Positions 39,301 through 51,112 of a DNA stretch of 64,000 nt are shown here, piece by piece. The position numbers were made by a program, and so were the translations under genes. Position 1 is the first letter of the stretch; each line of letters begins with the position of its first letter. The notes beneath the pieces are model-generated. The model was not told where the DNA came from and made no database searches. It saw nothing but the letters and a program-made list of their open reading frames with translations. This DNA comes from Tetrahymena thermophila SB210 (lineage: Eukaryota > Ciliophora > Oligohymenophorea > Hymenostomatida > Tetrahymenidae), in the NCBI RefSeq assembly GCF_000189635.1, contig NW_002476162.1, forward strand, positions 310,001 to 374,000. Direction: 5' to 3'.

Positions 39301-42300
39301 ATCAATAGGTTTAGAGTATCAGGAGGTTTTAAAATAAAATTTATTCCAGTAATGTTAAAACCTTTTACTACATCACTAAAAATAGGTCTTGTTGTTCCTA
39401 CTAACTATGCAGTACTAGGTTTAGTTGAGCTTACATAATTTAAAGCTACAGTGCAATATGTATTCTCTGCATAAAATATTTTACCATCACTACCAAGAAG
39501 CTGTATTACCATGCTACCAGGATTTTATCCACTACCGTAATTACTTATATTAATTACTGGCGTTTATTGACTATTTTTATATTTTAGGATATATCCGTTA
39601 TAAATTAGTTAAAGAGATCTTGGGTAATCAGCATTATTCTTTCCATAGATTTAAGCTTAATTATTACTCATAACTAAAGGAGAGCTAGGATCCTCATATA
39701 TAGGTACTCCTTACATATAATAGGCGCCTTTTTAAATATAATATATTAAAAGTTTTTTAAATAAATTTAATTTTACCACCAATTCTAGCTATGTTATTTA
39801 AGAAACTAGATCCATAAAACATTAATTAAGAACTTTGATCACTGATATCTCCAATAAAAAATATTGCTCCTCCATAATTCTAAGCAACGTTACCACTAAA
39901 AGTACATGCTTATATTTTTAGATCTGAATTAAGTGTATTGATTGCTGTCCCATTAACACCTTAATTGTTGATAAAAGAAGCCCCAATAATTTAAACAGTT
40001 GGGTCAGTTATAGGAGAAAGTATCCTTCTACTTGAAGAACTTTATTTTTGGATATTTATAACACCAAATTTGCTATAATTGTTAATAAATGTGCCTCCAT
40101 TCACTAATAAACTGCCTTTACCAACAAGAGTAAAAGATAAAAGTCCTTAGTTTGTTTAGAGGATGTTATTAGAAAACATAATGTTATTATAATTTATTTA
40201 TACTCCAGAGTTTTGTGTCAAAATCAAAGCACTGGGAGTGTTTTGAACTTAAGAGCAAAAAGAAAATTTTCCTTAGTCACACATCTTTGATGAACAAAGT
40301 ATTACTCCGTTTATTGTTGTTGAAGTAAAAGAAATACTATATTAAGGAGTATCAAATAGGATTAATGGGTAAGTTACCATTTCATAACCATTGATTTCTG
40401 AAGAAGTGTCACTAAATTTACTTATTTCTGAGAGAATCATTAAACTTTAATATTTGATTCCAAAAAATAGGTTTGAATTCATAGTTAGAGAACCCTTTTA
40501 CATGTAAATAAAAGAATGTTATAACCATGCTTATGTTAAAAGGAAATCTTTAGAATCTTAATAATAACTATAGATGCTTTATATTTGTTAGTCAATCTAT
40601 CCTTAATCATCCCATAAAAAATTATTATTATTCAAGACAACTGTGCTAGCAGCGTTTGTTGTTATCCAGTAAATTAAAGAACCCTAAGGAGCATACATAT
40701 TTGATAAAGAAGATGAGGTAATTATTACTGTGGATTATCTTGATCCTGATTCCATATATATAACTCCACCCATAGTTCTTGCAAAGATCCCAGAAAAAGT
40801 GCAGGTATCAACTGTTAAGTTAAATTAAGTTGACCTTGCATCTATGTAAATAGCACCTCCCTATCCATCTGATTTAGAAAGATAAGGTGTTTATATTGTT
40901 GAAAATATAGAATATTGAATGTAAGCGTTTGTTGTTGATAAACCATTTATGTATATTGCTCCTCCTAGATTATCAATTAGAAATAAATATTTAGATATTT
41001 TAACAAAAAAAAAATCAAAATGAATGATACCTTGATTTGCTTAGATATTTCTGAAGTTACAATTAATTACATTTATTTGAGAAGCACTCAAATATAAAGC
41101 ACCTCCTTATGAAACTGAAGATTAAGCAGTGTCAGGTATGTTAGCTGATTAAAATAATGAATTTTGAATTGTAACGGTTTAACATAAGATATAAACACAA
41201 TTTTAAGATTTGTAGCTAGTTGTTTATTAAAAGGTAGATTAATCAACTAAAATTGTTGAAGAAACAGAATTTAAGTAAATGCCTGCGGCAGATGGAAAGG
41301 TCATAGATATTATTGAGGTCAAAGGAATTAAATAAGAGCCATTAATTTAGATATTATTTATTTAAATGTAGAATTAATAATCGCTAGTGAACTGAATGGG
41401 AGCAACTTATTTGTTAGGGTTAGTGAGAAGAATAATTGAATTTGTGATCGTGAAATCTTAAATATTGACTGGAGCAACAGACTAGCTTGGTAGTTTGATT
41501 TCAGAAGGACAGTTTATATAAAAAGGAGATTTATCTTAACCGACATAATTTTAAAGATATAGCTTTTTAAGCACTATATTTTCTTGGCAGTAAAACAAAT
41601 TCATGCAAAATCCTTGAATGAAATTTGAGGAATCCAAGTTACTCTAAGTAAAATTATCTATCCAACTTTGTGCATTTTAGAAATTTTTATTTTTATTCTC
41701 TCCACATAAAAAGTTGTTGATCACTAAGTTATTAGGATTGTAAATTGTCATACCATCAAAATTATAGTTAGAAAGGAAAAATATATTAGAAATTGAAACA
41801 GAATCCACTTCTTTAATAGACACCATCTGAGTTAAATTACTATCATGCTAATTTGAAGATTTTATATTTTAAATAGTTAATGTGTCTATGACAATATTTA
41901 AAAGATAACCATAATTATTATAGGGAGCTGCTAAGCTAAATATACAATCTGTGACTTATATTTAATCTGTCGTAGAAGATAAGTTGCAATAAGCCTAAAA
42001 TTTTTATCAAATATATTGTTTATAAAATTTTTATTTTTTAAATAGTTTTAAATAAATATTTTTTCTTTTTTTCTTATAATTAGAAATATACACCTAAAAT
42101 CAATCTTTCTAAAAATTATCAAATATACTGTTATTATTCTCATTCAAACACTACCATTTTCTAGAAAGTTTCCAAATTTAATGAACATTTTAAATACTTC
42201 ATGGGAAAGGGTTTAATTTTTTAGTAGAGCTTATAGAAGAATTATAACAGTATATCTATGATTTATTTTATTGTTTTAACTCGAAAGGGATATAAAAAAA

Positions 42301-45300
42301 TAAATAAATTTAAATACACCATCTATTGTCACCTATTAGTATATGTGATTGATTTACTGGCTGTACAAAACATTCAAGCTATATGGAGGAGTTCTAAACA
42401 AAGAGGCTTTATTTAAAGTAAGTTTATAAGATGCAGGAGGATTATGGGAGTTATCTTATTAAACTATTACGCTAAATGTGTTTAAAACAATTAAGTTTGA
42501 TTAAAATGCTGCTGTTATCTCTGTTGAAGATGTCACTGTAAAGGGGGTTTTAATAGTCCATTAGTTAGCTATAAATCTGATAGCATTCATGATATTAATT
42601 ATGAAAGAGTCAACCATTTAAATATTTTCAAATGTTATAGTTTACAAGCTTAGCTAATAATTATTATAAATCAAAAATTAAATATTTTAAATGAAATCAT
42701 AAATATCATACAATAATGTTGGAGGAGGTTAAATTTGATGATTCACAAATAAAATTACTTGAGCTTAAAGTTATTTACTTTAAATAAACGTTATTCAATG
42801 TAAATTATGTATTCGTATTGTTAGCAGCAAACACATTTACATAACTAAAAGATAGTTGAAAGAAGTTCGAATTTTAAATGTTAAATAAAATAGCATTGTT
42901 TTATGTTCCAGGATAGTACCAGTTAATGCCTGTCGGATAGTAAAATTGCTAAAGAGTAAAATTATTTAAATCAAGTTCTTTCAAATTAGGAGCAGATAAT
43001 AAAAAGTAGCTACTTACACCTTGAGTCACAAATTAGCTTTTCTGTGATTGAAGACTTTGTTAGGTTTAAATTTAGCAATTATTAAATGTGACCGTGATAG
43101 GAAGGAGAGCGTTTGTTAACTAAATTCCAAATATATTTGTTCCATAAAATGGGTTTAAATCTGATAATGGGGATAAATTAATATTATTGAGTTGAAGGGA
43201 GGTAAAGGAGTCTGCTATTATATAATCTTAAAGATAAATCTATAAAGTATTAACTCCAATAGAATTGTAATTTCCTTACTGCATAGTTGTAATTGTTAAT
43301 TTTGCTTTTTGTAAAGAGGGAATCATTTAAAATGCATTCTAGGTAATTGTAAGAGTTAATCCTAAATTTACTGGATTTAATACTCCTGCATTTGCTGACA
43401 TTGTGCTGACAATAATAAATTAAAATTCTATTTCCTCAACACCTTCATCAGAATATTTAAGATAATTTAAGGAGAGGTTATCGAAACTACCTCCTAAAGC
43501 TTTTCCTAAATTTATCACTTTACTATTTCCTTCAGTAACTAACTAAGTCAACAGATAAACATCTGTATTTATTACAACATTATTAGGTATAGTTCCTAAA
43601 TTTGATGAATATGAGCTCCAGCTACTAGAGTCACTTTAGTTTGAGCTTGTTGCAATTGTGTCAAAGAAAGTTTAAATTGTTACTCTATTTAATTAATTGT
43701 AAATTTTATTAAATAAATAGAATGATTGAAGAAAATAATACTTTTTTCTGCAAACGACTCCTGCAGTATTACAATATAAACACCTTTAAATTAGAGAGTT
43801 ATAAACTACGTTATTCACACTCTAACATTAATTAGCTTTAGTCCATAGAATTTTATCAACATAATTACTAGATTAAGCCAAAAAGGGATTTAAAGCTTTT
43901 TTTTAGCTATCAGTAATTGACACACAACTATTTTAGTAATCAGAACACTTAATTTTATAATATAAATGATTCAATATTCATATCAACAAAAGAAAATTAA
44001 TTACATAAACTGTTCCAAGCCTATCAAGCGATTAAGAAGTACTACGCTAGTTGCCTCTATAATTTAAAGAAATTGCTAAACTAGTTTTCAGACAAAAAGC
44101 ACCATATTAATCATATTAACATGAAGAAACAGGTGCCATCAAACATGTCGTTTGAGAGCACCCATTGCATTAACCTATTTGAAATAAATGTTATTAGAGT
44201 TAGATACATCAATTTTTTACCTGTTAAAGGATTTATTTTGCCACCTCCTCCACATGTTTTACACCAAGTAGTAGATTGAAGCTTGAAAGTTTGCTTGTAG
44301 AACTATTATTAATCTAATAAATTATTAGTAAATATATTTTAAGATATAATTTTACCTTCTCCAATTTTTGGAAAAAGGAGCATTTTTACATCATCAAAAA
44401 AGAACCTAGTGTTAAATTCAGTGCATAGTTAGCAATTTGAATCACAGCTTTCACAAGATCTTTATTGATAATCAGGATAATTTCCTGTCTGAGTTGAAGG
44501 ATCAGCTTGGCAAGTAAGACAGTTGTACTAACTTCCATCATTATAATAAGATCCACAACCATTAACATTTGAATAAGATGGAGCTTTTAAAAAATTTTAT
44601 TAAATTAATTCAATATTTTTTTTTAATTTTACCTGGATTAGGTTAAGGATTAGGAGGACTAGTAGAAATGCAAGTTTTTGGTAATGTTGAAGATAAATAA
44701 TACCCATTTTTGCATGCAATACAGCTATCATTAGAATAATTTTAACAACCATCATCTGGTGTAACAGCAACATTACATACATAAGGTTTTATAGCAGGAT
44801 TAGCTTTGAAACCTTTGGCACATACTGCACAATATTTAACATAACTAAGTGGATAAGGCTGGGGTATTACAGGCTAATCAATGAATAATACCTAATCACC
44901 TGTAATTTCTATGTTTAATGTAGGGTATTTAATATTTTATATTAAACTTGTGTAATCTCCTTAAGTAGGTACCATGCAATTTGTATGAGCAATAGGATCT
45001 AAGGGAGCGCATGTAAAAGATGGGGTGATATAATATCCATCCATACATCTTCTGCATCTTAGAGAAAAATTACTTTGTTAGGAGGTAGGAATAACTTTAG
45101 GTTCTTCACTATGAATGTACTAAGATTAGTTCTAAGAGTAATCACATTTTATACAAAAAGATATTAAAGTTGAGCATTATTAGCATTGAGTCAAGTCAAG
45201 TGAGGGAATGGCCATTTAAGTTATATCAAGAATTGTTTAAGTTTAACCTCCAATACTGTATATATTTAAAATGGAAAAAATTATTAAAATTTCAATAAAT

Positions 45301-46656
45301 CAGTTAATTTTTGAATAAAAAGTTATTTATTATATGACATATGACAATTAAAAGATAAAAAATTTATAAATTAGATTAAATTTTTACGTTTAAGAAGTGT
45401 AAACAGAGCAAACCTTGCATCTCATAGTTAGAGCAACATTTTAATTCTATGCATATTGATTTGGATTATCAGAGTAGTTATTCCCGTTGACGTCATCAAA
45501 GTAACAAGTAGAACATGCAGCATTTCCATTAGTAATTTAGTTACACTATTTACATTTGTAGTCTTTATATAAGGCATAGCCACTTGCACATTAGTCGCAG
45601 TTTTAGCTATTTTAACATCTAATTTAAAGAAAAAAATTTATTTGAATAAATAAATACTATTAGAGAGATTTATTCATATTTAAGTTTGTTTTGAAAGTTA
45701 ATTTAATTTATTTAAAATTTTTATAAGGTAGAAATAAATAAATATTAATTTATATAGTTTTATTTGAATTTTTAGTAATTTGGATAATTTTTATTTACCT
45801 ATTGCAGGAAAGATCTGAAGAACATTATTAGCATTTATTTGAAGAGTAATAATAACCTAGCATGCAAGTAAATGCACTTTAAAGAGTATCAGGATTTGGT
45901 TGTTTTAACTTATTGCATCCATACAAAGATGTATTATTTCCACAAAACTAGCCACATCCTTAGCATTTACTAACTTAATATTAATTTCCATTCTAATTAA
46001 TAAAGTAAAGCTGTTATTGTTAAGATTATTGCTTTGAATAAACATTTAATAAATCTTTGGAATTATCTTTCATTTTATACTCATAAGTGCATGCCCTACT
46101 ATTTTGCCTTTTAATAATTAAGAAAAAGTAATATTTATCTTTTTTTGTAGTAAATATTAATGATTATACCATGTGTTTGGATTATCTAAACAATCAGCAC
46201 ATTTAATTAAATTAGATAGAGGCATTTAATAATAAGGGCTTTTATAATACATTTTTTTGTAAATTTCATTTAGGGAGTTTAAAAAATAACAATTACCATT
46301 GCACACAATAATATTAATTTGTAGCAATTCCTCCAGTAGTTGGATTAAAGGTAACCGGAGCTTAGTAAAGAAAGTATCCAAGTTAACAGTGAGTGCAAGA
46401 TCCATCACTAGAGCATGAAGCGCATGTAGTATTTGGAAAATTACAAGTTAAGTCTATAGTTTATATGCTAAATTAAAATAATAAAAGTAATTATTTTTTA
46501 TATTATTCTATAAATTAAACATGTTTGAAATATCAATCAATTTAATGTCTATTTAATATTTAAATCAAAACAATACTCATTGAATGAAACCGTTAGCTGC
46601 TATGTAATCCTAGTTAACACAATTAATATTAGGAAAAGATATAAAATCGTTAACAT
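36392..46656 (-). CDS. Giant receptor/adhesin-like membrane protein, copy C
   Basis: Third paralogue. Exon 1 is 46656-46577 (MLTILYLFLILIVLT signal peptide), exon 3 is 46238-46170, and splice phases match copies A and B. Cys-rich repeats extend to about 43,750 (CASCSSDGSCTHC, CADCLDNPNTW, CQGCGQFCGN). The beta-helix-like region is about 43,690-39,780, the beta-sandwich-like segment 39,730-39,205, and a second Cys-rich block 39,150-38,400. Membrane segments run 38,390-37,020, with SMDCF, STASCRTIGDTDYIKANVS, YNPRAYLWEFVKMFEK, FKPYH and NRLDQLANEVC. The C-terminal tail is acidic/Gln-rich and ends HFIQKE followed by TGA (36392-36394). Two introns (38493-38884, and about 42,000-42,320) are much longer than their counterparts in A or B. 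I see no frameshift or in-frame TGA in the parts read, so it looks intact. Confidence 0.82.
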
Positions 46657-47759
46657 TTTAATCTAAATACTTTATTGTTTGATTTGTTTAGTATCTAAAT
46701 TCTTGATTAAATCTTAATATTAATTATTAGTTTTTATAATATATACATAAGAACTTATAGCCTCAAATAATGGTGATTCTATCTTATCGTAACCAAATAT
46801 TATTTCTTTATCGTATTTAAATAAAAATAAAGATTAATAGTATAAGCATGATTTACTTTTAACAAGCTAGGGCTTAATTCAGTTAAAAAATAATAGAACA
46901 TATGTATAAGTTTTAATGAGTTAATATTTTGTATGAATACTAAGAAGCTTAAGTATGTTATTAGATAAAAAAATTTTCATTGAGTACAAATTCAGGTTAA
47001 TTGTATCATGTTAATTTCGAATTCGATGTATTACCTGATTTTATAAGAATGTGGTAAATTTTGTTACTTTAACTTATAAATTAAAATATTCATTCTTTGA
47101 AAGCAATCTATTTAAGTTTAATAGCTAATTTTGTTAAGATGCTCTATTTATGAGAAAATATCGAAAAAGGAACTTATATTTTTAATTAGGTTTTAACGCA
47201 TCAAACGTAAAATATTTGAAAAATATTCCAAAACCCTTAACATATAATTATTAAATATTTCTACTTATTAAAGGCTACTGTAACCTTATTCATGTATATA
47301 AAAGCAAGTTTTAATTTACAAGAGACTTATTTGTATTCTAAAACAATTTATTATTACAATTTCTTATATTTAATTTTGCTTTAAAAAAAAAATATTTTTT
47401 TTATCTTAAACTTTTAATTTTTTACAAATTAAAAAAAATATTTTTAATTTCTTAATTTAAAAATTAATGCTTGTCTAAAATCGCAGAGATTCAAAAATTT
47501 TTAATCAATAAAATAATAAAATGGTATTAAAATTAAATTAATTAGGAATAATATCTAACCACTTTCTTTAATTTAAAATTAATTAAATTATTCATACTCA
47601 AAAATCTAAATTTCAATCAAAAAATTAATCTTTTGATTAAATTCATTAATAATGATGTAATTTATATATTTAATAATAAATATATATATATATATTCTTA
47701 TATACAAAATTTTTACAAAAAGAAAGAAAGAAATACTAGATCAATACTTCAAATCAAAA
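46657..47759. other. Tandem spacer upstream of copy C
   Basis: 1.1 kb, AT-rich, with a (TA)8 run at 47681-47695. A frame continuous with copy C stays open for some 60 codons upstream of its ATG, but it has no better start and would bury the signal peptide. No other gene is seen. Confidence 0.5.
47681..47695. repeat. (TA)n tract
   Basis: Alternating TA run just beyond the CEP19 3' end, in its 3' flank. Simple repeat. Confidence 0.8.
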
Positions 47760-49197
47760 TCATAACTCCTCATCCCACTCATTTTCTTCATTCTATACAA
47801 AAGTTTATCTTTTATCATAAACAAAATCTTTGTCTCCAGGTTTCTTTTAATTCTTGTTAAAATCTTTATCCATAATAGCTTTATGCTTATCTAATTCCTC
47901 TTTTGACAATTTATTAAGATCCGTGTTATTATAATCAATTTTAGTTGCAGAGCTTGCAACACTTTCGAAATCTTCTTCGTAAATTTCCTCATACATTTCT
48001 TCTTCTTCTTCTTTTTCTTCTTACTTAGAAGGTTTAGAAGATTATTATGTTTATTTTGTTATTTATTTTGATTCTTATACAGTCGCTGGTTTTGATTCTT
48101 CTTCATCCTCAAAATCAGAAAGATCATCAAATTCAAAATCGTTTTTCTTAGTTTCAATTTTATTAGCAACATTAGAACTATTATTCTTTTACTCTTATTA
48201 CTACTTTTAGCTGTTATTTACCTATGATGTTACTCCTGCTGATTATTATTTTAGCTAAGCAATAGTTTATACAATTGGCTTGACTGGTGCAGATACTTTT
48301 TCTTCTGTACTATCATAATCACTTAAACTAAAGTTATATTAATTAGATTCATCTTTTTCCATTTTCTTTTGTTATACTTATATAAGTGGTGATGGTTTAA
48401 TAACATTATTAGCTATATTTTTATTAGTTTATAATATTTCTCCTTTTTCATCAGCTTTGCTTTATTAAGAAATATTGGCAAACTAAGTATTTTGAGTTTA
48501 AGATGTAACTTAAGAAAGAGTTGGCTTCTAAAATATGTTTTTATTATCATTTTAAGATGTTTTAAGGAGAGATTGCATTGAACTAGTTTGCTCAATTTAC
48601 TTTGAGTTGTTTTTATTAATAATTTAGCTAATCTAAGGTTACTGAGCTAAATACTAATTTTTATTTTCATTTATAATTTTATAGTTACTGTTTTAGTTTA
48701 TACTTTCTATTTATTTAATAGGTTTTTTTGGTAAGTATTACTTCATTTTATAAATCAATTCTATTTTTATATAAAATTATAAATAAGAAGCTAGTCGTAA
48801 AAAGATCAATCAGATTAAATAAATATTCATTCATTACTTTCTACTTGTTAGGATGTAATTTTATTGTTTGTAAAATAAGTATGATGCTTTTTTTATATTA
48901 TATCCAACACATCGCTTACATTAGAATCTGAGCTCATAAAATCCAACTTGATTTTGTGATGATAAAGCTTTCCTGTGGAAGGAACAAGATATTCTAAAAC
49001 TAAATATTACAAAAAGAGGAGTCATTAAATATATATCATAGAAATAAAACTTACTTATTTAAGGAGGATCATATTTTAATCCAAATCTTTTTGCAATATA
49101 ATCTTATGGATTTAACTTATTGGTACCTTTTTAGAAAATAAATGCATGCAATTAAAATTTCAAATCTCAATCGAGTTAAAAAAATAGTTTTACTCAT
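47760..49197 (-). CDS. CEP19: CEP19-like basal body/centrosomal protein
   Basis: Exons on the minus strand: 49197-49194, 49126-49055, 48999-48838 and 48760-47760; 412 aa. The N-terminal region matches the CEP19 start: KRFGLKYDPPQIILEYLVPS corresponds to the family's IRFxPPxIILxYE pattern. It is followed by a helical part (ITSQQVEKLIYKMKQYL). The last 60 residues carry the hallmark DLNKLSKEELDKHKAIMD and NQKKPGDKDFVYD. Between them sits a Gln/Ser/Asn-rich insert of about 200 residues plus an acidic run (EEKEEEEEMYEEIYEED), making it over twice the length of the animal protein. CEP19 acts at the mother centriole or basal body to recruit RABL2 for intraflagellar-transport entry; that role is transferred by homology. 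The start is inferred: only ATG and one further base lie in the first coding exon, which supplies the first Ser codon across the splice. Confidence 0.87.
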
Positions 49198-50222
49198 ATA
49201 TTTATAAAAATATTATCTCTTTTGCTGAAAACTTTTATTATATTGATGAAAATATGGCTCAAATGATAATTTTTCTCCTATTTCAAAATTATTACTGTTA
49301 GTAAAAATTGAGTTTATTAAATTAATATATATTACCAAGGATATGAAATAAATTTTCGATAAAAATAAATAAAGACGTTTAAATTTTTTCAATACTTTGC
49401 TAAATACAAATAACAAATCAGTACATTTTTATTCATAAAAATATGATAAACTCAAGAATAAATTATAAAAAATCTAATATGTGATATTTGAATTTATTTT
49501 AAAGTAAAAAATAATTTTTTAGTTTAATTAAAAAATGAAAAAATTAAATTTTCCTATTTTTGTTTCGTTTTTTTTAACTATTTTTCTTAATTAAGAATAA
49601 ATCACATTAATTCATAAATATATATTTCATTCTAATAAATGTTGAAATTATTGTAAACTATGATTCACTCATTAAGTTATTATTTTTTTAAATTTCATTT
49701 TAAAAAAAATATCTTTTTTATTTTAAAATTTTTAAAAAAGTAAAAGTATAATTTTATAACAGAAATAAAAATATATGCAAAAATGACCTAAATTATTATT
49801 AATTTAATGTATAATTTTAAATAAATGCAAAATAAAAAAAATTATTTAAAAAGATTAATAAGTTTAAAAAGATAAATTAAACTTAATGTTCAATATACAA
49901 GCTTTTATAAAGCTAATAAAGTCATTTTCAAAAAAAAATTTAAGAAAAATGTACTTATTTAAAATATGTTGAAAATATTTACAATTTAATTCGTCTTTAA
50001 ATTATTAATATTCTCCATCAATTATTTATAAATCAATAAAATCTATGATGATAGTTAATGCTTATATAAAAGTAATAATTAATTTTACAATGATTAAGTA
50101 TTTAATTCTAGAAATCTTCTTTTTCTGATTGATTCATAAAAAGATTGCCAAATATTACAAATAAAAAATAAATAGTATCTTAAAAAAATAAGTAAACTTA
50201 ATAAATCAGAAATCAGATCTTA
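49198..50222. promoter_or_regulatory. Divergent intergenic region, presumed shared promoter
   Basis: 1.0 kb between the divergent CEP19 and hydrolase starts, very AT-rich (mostly A and T runs). No named element can be recognised; regulatory role inferred from position. Confidence 0.4.
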
Positions 50223-50984
50223 ATGGATAACAGTTTCTAAGATTACAAAATTTCAATAAATGAAAAGGGTGAAGTAGTAATTCTACCTTTTGACGGAAAA
50301 TATGATTATGTTCTGGTTTTTATTCATGGACTTAACTGTTTCCCCGTTTCGTTTTTAAAAACTTTCTTATCAGAACCTCTTAAGAGTGCCACAAAAAATT
50401 TCAAAATTGTTATTCCTATTGCTCCTGTGAGAAAAGTTACTTCTAGAAATATTGAGGCTATATCTTGGTTTGATATAAAGACATACGAAAGAAGCTTTGA
50501 AAGACCTTTCGATGAAGCATTTTCAAGCTAGGAAGTTCAAGGTAAGAAGAGTAAAAATATTTATCCAAAGTTTAATTTTTTTTTAATATAAATAGAAAGC
50601 TTCTAGTAATTAAAGCTAGTTATTGAATAAGAGGCAAAGCTTTTAAATGGAGATTATAAGAAAATATTCATATCTGGTTTTAGCTAGGGATGCGGTATGA
50701 GTATTTACACAGCTTATGGTCTTGAACATGATGTTGGCGGTGTTGTAGGACTTGCTGGATATTTTTTTGAAATAACAAAGTATGATAAGCAGAGAAACAT
50801 TCCCACTTTGATTCTTCATGGGCAAAAAGATAATTTGAGAATTTGGGAAGAAGTGAAAAAATCTTATGAAAAGTTTTAAGGTTCTGATAAAGTAATTTTG
50901 GTATAAGAAATGGCTCACGAAGTTGAGAGCTTAGAGGCTAGAAAGCTGTTTGCAGAATTTTTAATCAAATAAACAAAATTATGA
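50223..50984 (+). CDS. Alpha/beta serine hydrolase, acyl-protein thioesterase / carboxylesterase type
   Basis: Exons 50223-50541 and 50596-50984 with a 54-nt intron; 235 aa, the usual length for this family. Residues 30-38 (VLVFIHGLN) form the oxyanion-side HG motif. The nucleophile elbow is GFSQG with Ser136, followed by GGVVGLAGYF. Asp185 in LILHGQKD and His214 in EMAHEV complete the catalytic triad. The order and spacing fit the phospholipase/carboxylesterase family that includes lysophospholipases and acyl-protein thioesterases. These remove palmitate from proteins or hydrolyse small esters; the exact substrate cannot be read from sequence. No signal peptide, so probably cytosolic. It converges on the large surface-protein gene with only 128 bp between stops. 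Confidence 0.92.
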
Positions 50985-51112
50985 CACAATGATTTATATT
51001 TTTTGGCGAATATATTAATTAATACTATGTAGAATATATCTTGTTTAAAAAAATGTATGTATTTTCTCTAAATATGCATAAGTTAGAATTCAAGAATTTT
51101 TATTTTTTTACT
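50985..51112. other. Very short convergent spacer
   Basis: Only 128 bp between the stops of the hydrolase (+) and the surface-protein gene (-). Their 3' UTRs must be very short or overlap. Confidence 0.7.

Noticed and set aside
46657..46860. In-frame upstream extension of giant copy C
   Set aside because: It would bury the signal peptide; copies A and B both start at the signal peptide.
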